Shown: one piece after another, positions 8,893 to 16,691 of the stretch
Layout of the letters: each line of letters opens with the position of its first letter
Position numbering within the stretch: the first letter of the stretch is position 1
Notes under the pieces: generated by a model
Told to the model about the DNA's origin: nothing
Database searches by the model: none
The model's input: the letters and a program-made list of their open reading frames with translations, nothing else
NCBI RefSeq assembly: GCF_018687975.1
Contig: NZ_CP061310.1
Location: 186,001-250,000 of the forward strand
Length of the DNA: 64,000 nt
Direction: 5' to 3'
Origin: Polynucleobacter sp. es-EL-1
Lineage (GTDB): Bacteria; Pseudomonadota; Gammaproteobacteria; Burkholderiales; Burkholderiaceae
Position numbers and translations under genes: made by a program

Positions 8893-10077
8893 ATGTTGAA
8901 TTGGGAAGAAGAAGTTGCTCCTGCACTAGCAAAAGCGGGATTAGCTCAGCAACCAGTCGTAGCAGAACCGCAGCGCCCACAACCAGATCAGGTTGCAATT
9001 GCACCTCAAGTTGCTGCACCTGCAGCAACTTCGAATGCAACTGCATCGGGTGGGGCCGCAATGCGCGTTAATGCCGCCGATAAGCGTGTGATTAATGCCA
9101 AGACTGACGTTAATCAGCTGGTTCCCTTTAAATATAAGTGGGCCTGGGAGAAATATTTAGCAGGTTGCGCAAATCATTGGATGCCACAAGAGATCAATAT
9201 GAATCGCGATATTGCGCTTTGGAAAGATCCAAATGGTTTAACTGAGGATGAGCGTCGCATTATCAAGCGCAATCTTGGTTTCTTCACAACTGCGGACTCT
9301 TTAGCTGCGAATAATATTGTTTTGGGCACCTATCGTCACATTACTGCGCCTGAATGTCGTCAGTATTTGCTTCGTCAGGCTTTTGAAGAGGCAATTCATA
9401 CGCACGCATACCAATATATTGTGGAATCTTTGGGCTTAGACCAGAGCGAAATCTTCAATGCGTACAACGAAATTGAGTCTATTCGCGCCAAAGATCAGTT
9501 TTTAATTCCCTTCATTGATGTCTTGACGGATCCAAATTTCAAAACTGGCACATTAGAAAACGATCAAAAATTACTTCGCTCACTCATTGTTTTTGCTTGC
9601 GTGATGGAAGGTTTGTTCTTTTATGTTGGTTTTACGCAAATACTTGCAATGGGTCGTCAAAACAAAATGACGGGTGCTGCTGAGCAGTATCAATACATCT
9701 TGCGTGATGAGTCAATGCACTGTAATTTTGGCATCGATTTAATTAATCAAATCAAGCTGGAGAACCCGCAGTTATGGACTTCTGCGTTCAAAGATGAGAT
9801 CAAATCAATCTTCGAAAAAGCAGTGGAATTAGAGTACCGTTATGCAGAAGATACGATGCCTCGTGGAGTGCTCGGATTGAACGCGCCGATGTTCAAAGGT
9901 TACCTAAGATACATCTGTAATCGTAGATGTTTGCAAATAGGACTTGACGCGATGTTCCCAAATGAAGAGAATCCATTCCCATGGATGTCAGAAATGATTG
10001 ATCTAAAAAAAGAACGAAACTTTTTTGAGACACGCGTTATTGAGTATCAAACCGGTGGTGCGCTAAGTTGGGAGTAA
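8893..10077 (+). CDS. nrdB: Ribonucleoside-diphosphate reductase, class Ia, beta subunit
   Basis: Houses the diiron centre and tyrosyl radical used by NrdA. The 394-residue protein has a low-complexity Ala/Pro/Gln N-terminus (about 1-60), then the ferritin-like core. Iron ligands include E166 and H169 ([10 protein letters not shown]), with the radical tyrosine predicted at Y173, and E273/H276 (DESMHCNFG). [13 protein letters not shown] and [10 protein letters not shown] are typical of the family. A good ribosome site (TAGGAGAGAATT) precedes the ATG. The operon probably ends at the hairpin at 10223-10255. Confidence 0.96.
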   Translation: MLNWEEEVAPALAKAGLAQQPVVAEPQRPQPDQVAIAPQVAAPAATSNATASGGAAMRVNAADKRVINAKTDVNQLVPFKYKWAWEKYLAGCANHWMPQEINMNRDIALWKDPNGLTEDERRIIKRNLGFFTTADSLAANNIVLGTYRHITAPECRQYLLRQAFEEAIHTHAYQYIVESLGLDQSEIFNAYNEIESIRAKDQFLIPFIDVLTDPNFKTGTLENDQKLLRSLIVFACVMEGLFFYVGFTQILAMGRQNKMTGAAEQYQYILRDESMHCNFGIDLINQIKLENPQLWTSAFKDEIKSIFEKAVELEYRYAEDTMPRGVLGLNAPMFKGYLRYICNRRCLQIGLDAMFPNEENPFPWMSEMIDLKKERNFFETRVIEYQTGGALSWE

Positions 10078-10149
10078 TGATTTAGTAAACAGCGCACAGC
10101 CGGCTAAATAGGAGATTAGACGGTTGGATAGTTTTAAAAGTCAGCAAAA

Positions 10150-10189
10150 CCAGACTCAAATCCAAAAACCCTTATTTAAGGGTGTCTGG
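10150..10189 (+). repeat. Nested inverted repeat after nrdB
   Basis: An inner perfect palindrome CCCTTA-TT-TAAGGG (10169-10182) is bracketed by an outer pair CCAGAC (10150-10155) and GTCTGG (10184-10189). It lies 72 bases after the nrdB stop and could stabilise the mRNA 3' end or attenuate transcription. Confidence 0.5.
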
Positions 10190-10222
10190 GCTATTCTCTC
10201 TGTTTTTTCTAGCAAATTTAAG

Positions 10223-10255
10223 AAGCCGTTGTCCTTTGGGGCCACGGCTTTTTTT
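10223..10255 (+). terminator. Rho-independent terminator of nrdAB
   Basis: AAGCCGT (10223-10229) pairs perfectly with ACGGCTT (10244-10250) and is followed at once by a T-run. Confidence 0.8.
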
Positions 10256-10410
10256 CCAAGATTCATTAGCGTGCAGCACTTAGTTTCAAGCCGCGCGCCG
10301 ATGAATGGCTCGCTCGTCGGCTCCAATCGATTGCAAAATCAGGCGGAAATGAATGGTCGGGTCTTCTTAATCGGTAGTTTGTACTAATCCTCACGTGAAG
10401 GAGCATTACT

Positions 10411-10710
10411 ATGGCAATCGCCAAGAAAAAACCTGCTGCAAAGAAACCAGCTGCTAAAAAAGCTGCTGCTAAGAAGCCTGCTGCTAAAAAAGTAGCTGCT
10501 AAGAAGCGCCCAGCTGCTAAAAAAGCTGCTGCTAAGAAGCCTGCTGCTAAAAAAGTAGCTGCTAAGAAGCGCCCAGCTGCTAAAAAAGCTGCTGCTAAGA
10601 AGCCTGCTGCTAAAAAAGTAGCAAAGAAGCGCCCAGCTGCTAAAAAAGCTGCTGCTAAGAAGCCTGCTGCTAAAAAAGTAGCAAAGAAGCGCGTTGCAAA
10701 AAAAAAGTAA
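10411..10710 (+). CDS. Histone H1-like Lys/Ala/Pro-rich DNA-binding protein (zero-frame product)
   Basis: A highly basic protein made of KKPAAKK, KKAAAKK and KKRPAAKK repeats, resembling the C-terminal tail of eukaryotic histone H1 and the H1-like nucleoid proteins of betaproteobacteria (BpH1/AlgP type). It probably binds and compacts DNA. The AAGGAG site seven bases before the ATG supports the start. In the zero frame it stops at TAA (10708-10710) after 99 residues, directly behind the slippery A-AAA-AAG. The next 41 codons in the -1 frame keep the same composition and end in LNPAAAWPFPTGTRP, which I recall as the usual C-terminus of these proteins. The full product is therefore probably 140 residues, through 10832. 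Confidence 0.85.
   Translation: MAIAKKKPAAKKPAAKKAAAKKPAAKKVAAKKRPAAKKAAAKKPAAKKVAAKKRPAAKKAAAKKPAAKKVAKKRPAAKKAAAKKPAAKKVAKKRVAKKK
10438..10695 (+). repeat. Tandem repeat of about 60-63 bp within the histone-like gene
   Basis: The AAGAAGCGCCC-containing unit recurs at 10501, 10564, 10624 and (partly) 10684, with a diverged first copy from about 10441. Spacings of 63, 60 and 60 keep the reading frame. Such repeats can gain or lose units, so protein length may vary among strains. Confidence 0.8.
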
Positions 10711-10736
10711 GTAAGCCTGCTGCGAAGAAAGCGGGC
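10701..10736 (+). promoter_or_regulatory. Candidate programmed -1 frameshift signal (dnaX-like)
   Basis: The in-phase heptamer A-AAA-AAG (10701-10707, part of an A9 run) is followed by a TAA stop and a 7-base spacer. Then comes a stem of seven pairs (10715-10721 with 10730-10736, one G-T wobble) with an 8-base loop. Slippery heptamer, spacer and stem-loop are the elements of the E. coli dnaX frameshift site; no strong upstream Shine-Dalgarno stimulator was found. The alternative is a homopolymer error, since one more A would also restore the frame. Confidence 0.55.
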
Positions 10737-10832
10737 AAAGCTGTAAAAAAGCCCGTGGCTAAGAAAGTGGCTACTTCAACAACGTTGAATCCTGCTGCTG
10801 CCTGGCCCTTCCCAACTGGCACACGCCCATAA
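10707..10832 (+). CDS. -1 frame extension of the histone H1-like protein
   Basis: Continues the histone-like protein after a -1 slip, adding 41 residues: VSKPAAKKAGKAVKKPVAKK, then a Ser/Thr linker and LNPAAAWPFPTGTRP before TAA (10830-10832). The Lys/Ala/Pro periodicity carries straight on, and the terminal motif is the usual end of betaproteobacterial H1-like proteins as I recall it. This argues that the segment is translated. It has no start codon or ribosome site of its own. Confidence 0.65.
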   Translation, partial: VSKPAAKKAGKAVKKPVAKKVATSTTLNPAAAWPFPTGTRP

Positions 10833-10858
10833 GCTTAGCTTTTAGACGTGTGAAGTTC

Positions 10859-10887
10859 AAAGGGATCTCTTCTGAGATCCCTTTTTT
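10859..10887 (+). terminator. Rho-independent terminator of the histone-like gene
   Basis: AAGGGATCTC (10859-10868 region) pairs with GAGATCCCTT around a TTCT loop and is followed by a run of T. It lies between convergent genes and may also serve the pfkB-family gene. Confidence 0.9.
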
Positions 10888-10911
10888 ATTTCCCCTGCTT
10901 AAATTTTTGAT

Positions 10912-11871
10912 TTAGAAGGCAAAACCAAAGGCTGTCTTGAATTGAGCGGCGATTTCATCTTTGCTCATTTGGTGGTTTTGTGGTCCCTGATGGGTAATTT
11001 TGATAGATCCCATCAAACTGGCTAATCTTCCAGTGGTTTCCCAATCCATACTATTTTCTAGTCCAAAGAGAAGGCCGCCACGGAATGCATCTCCGCATCC
11101 AGTTGGATCAACTACTTTTGCTGCTGGCACAGGTGGAATGGCAATGCATTTACCTTCACAGTAGATATCGGCGCCTTCGGCACCTTTGGTGACAATTAAA
11201 GCCTTTACTCTTTCGGCCACTTTTGCGAGGCTAAGACCAGTTCTTTGGGAGAGCATCTCACCTTCATAGTCGTTAACGGCTAAATAACTCGCTATTTCAA
11301 CCAACTCCAATAATTCAGGACCATTAAACATTGGTAAACCCTGACCTGGGTCGAATACAAATGGAATGCCAGCTTCTGCAAGTTGGTGGCAGTGCTCCCA
11401 CATGCCTTGGCGACCATCGGGCGCAACGATTCCAAATTTTGCTGCGCCCTTGGAATTTTTGCTGCGCTCCGCCACTACTGCTGAAACTTGGTTGAGATGC
11501 GATTCACCCATGGCACCTGGATGAAAAGCGGTAATTTGATTGTTTGCTTGGTCGGTGGTGATCATGGCCTGGGCTGTAAATGCTCCCTCAATTTGGCGAA
11601 TATGGCTGGCATCAATCTGAAGTTGCTTTAATCGATCCAAGTAAGGCGCTGCATCACCTCCAACTGTAGCCATGATGATGGGGTCTCCCCCAAGAAGGCT
11701 TAAGTTATAGGCAATATTGCCAGCGCAACCACCAAATTCTCGACGCATGGTTGGAACTAGGAAGGCGACATTGAGAATATGAATCTGCTCAGGCAGAATT
11801 TGATCGGCAAACTTGCCTTCAAAGTTCATGATGGTGTCGTAGGCGATGGAGCCGCAGATCAAGCTAGACAT
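10912..11871 (-). CDS. PfkB-family carbohydrate/nucleoside kinase (adenosine kinase-like)
   Basis: A 319-residue ribokinase-fold sugar or nucleoside kinase. The N-terminus MSSLICGSIAYDTIM and the substrate-site GGCAGNIAYNLSLLG are PfkB signature 1. VDPTGCGDAFRGG near residues 253-265 is signature 2, with the catalytic aspartate in GCGDAF and the anion hole. It is closest in feel to the adenosine kinase-like subgroup common in Burkholderiales, but the substrate cannot be read from sequence. It lies 62 bp downstream of the prmA fusion on the same strand and could be co-transcribed. Confidence 0.85.
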   Translation of the reverse strand: MSSLICGSIAYDTIMNFEGKFADQILPEQIHILNVAFLVPTMRREFGGCAGNIAYNLSLLGGDPIIMATVGGDAAPYLDRLKQLQIDASHIRQIEGAFTAQAMITTDQANNQITAFHPGAMGESHLNQVSAVVAERSKNSKGAAKFGIVAPDGRQGMWEHCHQLAEAGIPFVFDPGQGLPMFNGPELLELVEIASYLAVNDYEGEMLSQRTGLSLAKVAERVKALIVTKGAEGADIYCEGKCIAIPPVPAAKVVDPTGCGDAFRGGLLFGLENSMDWETTGRLASLMGSIKITHQGPQNHQMSKDEIAAQFKTAFGFAF

Positions 11872-11933
11872 AAATAATTACTTTCTTATCAAAAAATGAA
11901 GGTAGTTTGGATTTTGATACTTACTAAGGGTGG

Positions 11934-13478
11934 TTATTGAGGGTAAAAAATTCTGACGCGATAACCGGCAGCATCATCTGGAAGTGGAATTGGTATTTCA
12001 AGTTCAAATATTTCGCCTGATGGGGCGCCTTGCTGTAAAAAATCAGGATGTACTTCTTTCCAAGCGATTGGCAACCACTCGGATGGAGTCAAGGCAATTA
12101 CTTTTATCTCCGACTCTTCTGCATCAGTGAGAGAAATTTCTAAATTTGGAAATAAAACAGGGAGCGCAAGACGATTTTGTATTTCAACTTGCAGTCTCGA
12201 TTGATTTGGAAGGTTTTTAAGGCCTTCTCCTGCGTTTTCAGGTGTCAGTGTGACGGAAGTTATTTTCCAAGCTGAGAAATCGCTTACAGAGCGATTCACG
12301 CACTCTAGTAAGCCACAGAGTTTGGCGTCAAACTTTTGTAAAGCAGAAAATGCTTTTACTGCAACTGGATGAGAGCTTCCGTCAATACGAGGAGCGAGTG
12401 CTGGTAGTAAAGAGTTTCTAAAGTAGTGCTCACCCAAAACTAAGAGTGATAACAATAAAAGGCCGAGAAGAACTACTTTAAGACTTTTTTTTTGAGCCGA
12501 CGCCAAGCTATCTGTGTTTTTACTTACTAAATTCGTTTTATTGCCATCGCTTGCGAGTGTGCCGTGCAAGCAGACCCAGCCTTCACTCTCTTTCCAAACG
12601 GACAGAGTGAGCCATTGACTGTAAGTGGCGATCACTTCATTTGCTTGGCGCTCCAGAACGCCTGACAGGACAATTTTTCCACCTGGGCGCATCTTATTGA
12701 CCAACGCAGGAGCAAGAACTTGAAGAGGGTTGGCCAAAATATTGGCCATCACGATGTCGTATTTCGTTTCTGCTGCAAGTTCTGGGGCGTTTTCATTAGG
12801 CAATACAAAACGAATGGTCGTATTGTTGATTTCTGCATTGCTACCTGCTGCAACCATTGCCTGCGGATCAATATCGGTTCCAACGACAGGATTGCAACCT
12901 AATTTTGCTGCCGCAATAGCCAAAATCCCAGATCCGCAGCCGTAATCGAGCAGGCTTTGATTCGCAAGCTCTGTGTTTTGCTCAAGCCAAAGCAAACAAA
13001 GGTGGGTAGTTGGGTGACTGCCCGTGCCAAACGCCAAACCAGGATCCACTGCTAAGCAAATGGCCTTAGGATCGGTTGGCGCTTCGTGCCATGATGGCAC
13101 CACCCAAATGCGCTCACCAATTTGTATTGGCGCGAATTGACTTTGGGTTAGGCGAACCCAATCTTGTTCTTCAACAATCTTCTCTTGGGGTTTGGGAAGA
13201 TTAAATCCAGCATCTTTGAGGTTCGCCAATAACTCTGGAATGAAATCTTCTGCATCTGAGTCATCAACTTCAGGATTAAAGAGTGCAGTGACTGCAGATC
13301 GATCCCAGGCCTGTACTTCTGGCGAGAGACCTGGCTCCCCATAAAGAGGATTTTCATCGTAACCGCCAGCGGCATCATCTTCTACGGTGACGGAAAGTGC
13401 GCCCATCTCCAGCAATGCATCACCTAGGGGCTCTGCAATTTCAGCGGGTACCGTGAAAACCAGTTCACGATAAGACAT
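11934..13478 (-). CDS. prmA: Ribosomal protein L11 methyltransferase PrmA fused to a membrane-anchored DUF3426 domain
   Basis: Residues 1-309 are a complete PrmA, which trimethylates ribosomal protein L11: N-terminal substrate domain, the GTGSHPTT motif (151-158), SAM-binding LLDYGCGSG (176-184) and MANILANPL (244-252). After a polar linker (310-333) comes one membrane segment (335-349) and a DUF3426 domain (about 350-512) that should face the periplasm. In relatives prmA (about 300 aa) is followed by a separate zinc-ribbon/DUF3426 gene. Here the zinc ribbon is missing and the rest is fused in frame. The linker is encoded over an A9 run (complement of 12485-12493); a slip in either direction would end the protein within a few codons and leave soluble PrmA. 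Confidence 0.9.
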   Translation of the reverse strand: MSYRELVFTVPAEIAEPLGDALLEMGALSVTVEDDAAGGYDENPLYGEPGLSPEVQAWDRSAVTALFNPEVDDSDAEDFIPELLANLKDAGFNLPKPQEKIVEEQDWVRLTQSQFAPIQIGERIWVVPSWHEAPTDPKAICLAVDPGLAFGTGSHPTTHLCLLWLEQNTELANQSLLDYGCGSGILAIAAAKLGCNPVVGTDIDPQAMVAAGSNAEINNTTIRFVLPNENAPELAAETKYDIVMANILANPLQVLAPALVNKMRPGGKIVLSGVLERQANEVIATYSQWLTLSVWKESEGWVCLHGTLASDGNKTNLVSKNTDSLASAQKKSLKVVLLGLLLLSLLVLGEHYFRNSLLPALAPRIDGSSHPVAVKAFSALQKFDAKLCGLLECVNRSVSDFSAWKITSVTLTPENAGEGLKNLPNQSRLQVEIQNRLALPVLFPNLEISLTDAEESEIKVIALTPSEWLPIAWKEVHPDFLQQGAPSGEIFELEIPIPLPDDAAGYRVRIFYPQ

Positions 13479-13512
13479 GAGCGCTCTGCATTAAGGTGAA
13501 TAAATTCGTAGC

Positions 13513-14877
13513 TTAAGGCTTACCGCGACTGGCAGCTTGTTCTTCAAGACGATGCTCGAGATAGTGAATGCTGGTGCCGCCTTCAATAAAGTTCGGATCG
13601 AGCATGAGTTCACGATGCAGGGGCACATTGGTCGTAATTCCATCAATCACCATCTCAGAAAGTGCAATTTGCATCCGGCGGATCGCTTGTTCACGAGTAT
13701 TGCCATAGGAAATCAACTTACCAATCATGGAATCGTAGTTCGATGGCACTACATAACCGCTGTATGCATGGGAATCCACACGTATGCCGGGGCCACCTGG
13801 CATGTGGAATGAACCAATTTTGCCTGGGCTAGGGGTGAACTTAAATGGATCTTCTGCATTCAGACGACATTCAATGGCATGGCCACGGAAAACAATGTCT
13901 TTTTGGCGGTAGCTCAATTTCAAACCAGCAGCAATCCGAATTTGTTCTTGAACAATATCAACCCCAGTAATCATTTCCGTCACGGGGTGCTCAACTTGGA
14001 CGCGGGTATTCATTTCAATGAAAAAGAATTCGCCATCTTCATAAAGGAATTCGAAAGTGCCGGCACCGCGATAACCAATTTTTCTACAGGCTTCTGCGCA
14101 ACGCTCACCAATTTTGGCGATAGCGCGGCGATCAATGCCTGGGGCTGGAGCCTCTTCAATCACTTTTTGGTGGCGACGCTGCATTGAGCAGTCACGTTCA
14201 CCAAGCCAAATAGCATTGCCATGGGTATCGGCCAGAATTTGAATTTCTACATGGCGAGGTTTTTCAAGAAACTTCTCCATATAAACTTCTGGGTTACCAA
14301 AAGCGCGACCAGCCTCTTCCTTGGTCATGTTTACAGCATTTAGCAGTGCTGCTTCCGTATGAACCACGCGCATACCGCGACCACCACCACCACCGGCTGC
14401 TTTAATAATGACGGGGTAGCCAACTCGCTTAGCTGTAGCAATAATTTCTTTGGGATTATCTGGTAGCGCACCTTCAGAGCCGGGCACGCAAGGTACACCC
14501 GCTTTAATCATGGCACGTTTTGCTGATACCTTGTCGCCCATGAGGCGAATCGATGCCGCGGTAGGTCCAATAAAGGCAAAACCTGACTTCTCAACCCGCT
14601 CAGCAAAGTCTGCATTCTCGGACAAAAAGCCATAACCTGGGTGGATGGCTTCGGCATCCGTCACTTCTGCTGCAGAAATGATGGCAGGCATATTGAGATA
14701 ACTTAGCGGAGATGGCGCAGGGCCGATACATACGGCCTCATCTGCCAACTTCACATATTTAGCTTCTTTATCTGCAGTGGAGTAGACCACTACAGTTTTA
14801 ATTCCCAGTTCACGACAGGCGCGCTGGATGCGAAGGGCAATTTCTCCGCGATTGGCAATCAGAATCTTATCGAACAT
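13513..14877 (-). CDS. accC: Acetyl-CoA carboxylase, biotin carboxylase subunit
   Basis: Carboxylates the biotin on AccB using ATP and bicarbonate, the first step of fatty acid synthesis. The 454 residues start [17 protein letters not shown] and include the ATP-grasp glycine loop [11 protein letters not shown] (about 160-170), [21 protein letters not shown], the metal-binding [16 protein letters not shown] and [15 protein letters not shown]. The order aroQ-accB-accC-prmA is conserved in the family. The gaps to accB (53 bp) and prmA (34 bp) fit one operon. Confidence 0.97.
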   Translation of the reverse strand: MFDKILIANRGEIALRIQRACRELGIKTVVVYSTADKEAKYVKLADEAVCIGPAPSPLSYLNMPAIISAAEVTDAEAIHPGYGFLSENADFAERVEKSGFAFIGPTAASIRLMGDKVSAKRAMIKAGVPCVPGSEGALPDNPKEIIATAKRVGYPVIIKAAGGGGGRGMRVVHTEAALLNAVNMTKEEAGRAFGNPEVYMEKFLEKPRHVEIQILADTHGNAIWLGERDCSMQRRHQKVIEEAPAPGIDRRAIAKIGERCAEACRKIGYRGAGTFEFLYEDGEFFFIEMNTRVQVEHPVTEMITGVDIVQEQIRIAAGLKLSYRQKDIVFRGHAIECRLNAEDPFKFTPSPGKIGSFHMPGGPGIRVDSHAYSGYVVPSNYDSMIGKLISYGNTREQAIRRMQIALSEMVIDGITTNVPLHRELMLDPNFIEGGTSIHYLEHRLEEQAASRGKP

Positions 14878-14930
14878 GTCGGCTCTGAGTTAAGTAATGG
14901 TGGATCGGAATAGGCTCTCGAAGAGGCCAA

Positions 14931-15401
14931 TTAAGCAATGATGAAAAGTGGTTGGTCAAATTCGACACCTTGACCGTTCTCGCAGAGAATTTGCTTAATC
15001 ACACCGGCTTTTTCAGATTCAATTTCATTGAGCAGTTTCATAGCTTCAATGATGCAGAGTGTCTGGCCCACTTTGACTGTGTCACCAACATTCACAAAAT
15101 TAGGTGATTCAGGATTTGGAGCGCGGTAGAAAGTGCCCACCATAGGTGAGCGTGCTACAAAGCCAGTTTCTGCGGGAGCTTCTTCAATGATTGGGGCAGT
15201 AGCAGCTAGCGCTGCACTTGCCGCAGGAGCCGCTTGCATAGTTTGTGTGGGTGCAGCGGTGGCATAGACAACTTGGCCGGCAGGGGCTGAAGTGCCAGCA
15301 TTCACAATGCGGACACGATCTTCACCTTCGTTGACCTCTAGTTCAGAGATTCCAGATTCTGAAACAAGATCAATGAGGGTTTTGAGTTTTCTGAGATCCA
15401 T
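14931..15401 (-). CDS. accB: Acetyl-CoA carboxylase biotin carboxyl carrier protein
   Basis: Carries biotin between AccC and the AccAD carboxyltransferase. It has 156 residues: an N-terminal [23 protein letters not shown] helix segment, an Ala/Pro-rich flexible linker (about 40-80) and the C-terminal biotinyl domain with EAMK, biotin being attached at K122. It sits between aroQ and accC, as in most betaproteobacteria. Confidence 0.96.
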   Translation of the reverse strand: MDLRKLKTLIDLVSESGISELEVNEGEDRVRIVNAGTSAPAGQVVYATAAPTQTMQAAPAASAALAATAPIIEEAPAETGFVARSPMVGTFYRAPNPESPNFVNVGDTVKVGQTLCIIEAMKLLNEIESEKAGVIKQILCENGQGVEFDQPLFIIA

Positions 15402-15437
15402 GGAAAGTTTTCCTTTCTAGTAATTCTGAATAAATAT

Positions 15438-15887
15438 TTATTTACGAAGGCGCGCAATAGCTGCCTGGAGTGCTAATTCATAGCCAATTGCACCCAATCC
15501 ACAGATCACCCCAGTAGCGATGTCGGATAAATAGGAGTGCTTACGAAACTCTTCGCGCTGATGAATATTGGATAAGTGAACTTCTGTAAATGGAATGGCT
15601 ACCCCAGCTAAAGCATCACGAAGTGCCACACTAGTATGGGTGAAGGCACCTGGATTAATAATGATGAAATCAATTCCATCTTGCTTGGCCTTCTGAACTC
15701 GGTCAATCAATTCACCTTCATGGTTGCTTTGAAAGGTGGATAACTGAACATCGTTGGCTTTTGCAATGGTTCCCAGCTTTGCATGGATATCTTCCAGCGT
15801 AGTTTTGCCATAAACCTCGGGTTCGCGGGTTCCCAAAAGATTGAGATTGGGGCCTTGAATTACGAGAATTGAAGTATTTTTCGACAT
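15438..15887 (-). CDS. aroQ: 3-dehydroquinate dehydratase, type II
   Basis: Dehydrates 3-dehydroquinate to 3-dehydroshikimate in the shikimate pathway. The 149-residue length and the motifs [18 protein letters not shown] (catalytic Tyr), [28 protein letters not shown] and [17 protein letters not shown] are diagnostic of the type II dodecameric enzyme. It is the probable first gene of the aroQ-accB-accC-prmA operon; the 250-bp region upstream would hold the promoter. Confidence 0.96.
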   Translation of the reverse strand: MSKNTSILVIQGPNLNLLGTREPEVYGKTTLEDIHAKLGTIAKANDVQLSTFQSNHEGELIDRVQKAKQDGIDFIIINPGAFTHTSVALRDALAGVAIPFTEVHLSNIHQREEFRKHSYLSDIATGVICGLGAIGYELALQAAIARLRK

Positions 15888-16073
15888 AGATCGATATTTT
15901 TAGAGGCAGTTAGGTTTAATTGGATCAATAAAGCTTTTCTCTAAAACCACTTACTTTATAAAAGGAATTCTTCATGAAGTACAGAATGAGTATACCCCTA
16001 GAAATTATCTAAAAGCCGAAAGAAGTGGAGATTACAACCCCTAATTTCATAGATTTTAGATGCAGATAAATGC

Positions 16074-16099
16074 AAATAAGGTTTAAAAAGGCCTTATTT
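16074..16099 (-). terminator. Candidate terminator after the TlpA-like gene
   Basis: AAATAAGG (16074-16081) and CCTTATTT (16092-16099) form a perfect 8-bp inverted repeat about 40 bases after the stop of the minus-strand tlpA-like gene. It is AT-rich and lacks a clean T-run. The rest of 15888-16137 holds no gene that I can see; a TATACT hexamer on the minus strand near 15997 could belong to the aroQ promoter. Confidence 0.4.
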
Positions 16100-16137
16100 A
16101 TAGCTAAGTCTCGTTACTTAAATGAGCTTTAAATACT

Positions 16138-16665
16138 CTAAAGTGCAGATTTAATGGCTTTTCTGAGCTCTTCTTCGCTTATTTTCCCTAATTTACTACT
16201 AGTTGCCTTTCCCTTTGCGTCAATAATGATTGTGTAAGGAAGTGCGCCTTGGGCATTGCCCATTTGTTTTGAGAGTGCACTACCCTCTAATCCACCAATC
16301 ACAATAGGATATGAAACAGGAGTCATTTCAAGGAATTGACGAATGTTAGATGGTGAATCAATGCCAATGCCAACAAATAAGACATTTTGTGGCAAAAACT
16401 CTGCTTGCAATTGATCTAAGGTTGGCATTTCTTCAACACAAGGGGGGCACCAGGATGCCCAAAAGTTCACTACCAGCACTTTTCCGCGCCAACTGTTGGT
16501 ATCGACCGATTTGCCATCAGGAGTTTTCCAGGGATTATCAAAAAATGCCTTGATAGCAGGATCATCGGCAAGACTCGTTCGGTAAATCCATTGCGATGTC
16601 AGAACGCCTAAAACCAATGCTACTAGGCTGATTCCGACGATATAAATCCACTGTCTTCGATTCAT
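16138..16665 (-). CDS. TlpA/ResA-family thiol:disulfide thioredoxin, membrane-anchored
   Basis: A 175-residue periplasmic thioredoxin-fold protein. A basic N-terminus (MNRRQW) and one membrane segment (about 6-26) anchor it. The active site is W72-C73-P-P-C76 in VNFWASWCPPCVEEMP, followed by the cis-proline region (ALPYTIIID). Members reduce disulfides for cytochrome c maturation or other envelope proteins; the exact partner is not clear here. It diverges from mpl across only about 26 bp. Confidence 0.9.
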   Translation of the reverse strand: MNRRQWIYIVGISLVALVLGVLTSQWIYRTSLADDPAIKAFFDNPWKTPDGKSVDTNSWRGKVLVVNFWASWCPPCVEEMPTLDQLQAEFLPQNVLFVGIGIDSPSNIRQFLEMTPVSYPIVIGGLEGSALSKQMGNAQGALPYTIIIDAKGKATSSKLGKISEEELRKAIKSAL

Positions 16666-16691
16666 TACTGCTCCTTAGCTAAAATTTGCCA

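Larger units (their letters stand above)
10078..10410. other. 333-bp intergenic region with two inverted-repeat structures
   Basis: No convincing gene. It holds a nested inverted repeat (10150-10189), the probable nrdAB terminator (10223-10255), an imperfect inverted repeat CCGATGA/TCGTCGG (10298-10304 and 10314-10320), and the AAGGAG ribosome site (10398-10403) of the histone-like gene. A TTG-started ORF at 10124-10387 crosses the terminator and looks spurious. Confidence 0.5.

Noticed and set aside
10124..10387. TTG-started 87-codon ORF after nrdB with an AGGAG-like site upstream
   Set aside because: It runs through the strong nrdAB terminator at 10223-10255, has no recognisable domain, and its composition looks like translated intergenic DNA.
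10438..10695. Regular repeats resembling a CRISPR array
   Set aside because: The repeats are in-frame coding units for Lys/Ala/Pro motifs with no unique spacers and no cas genes.
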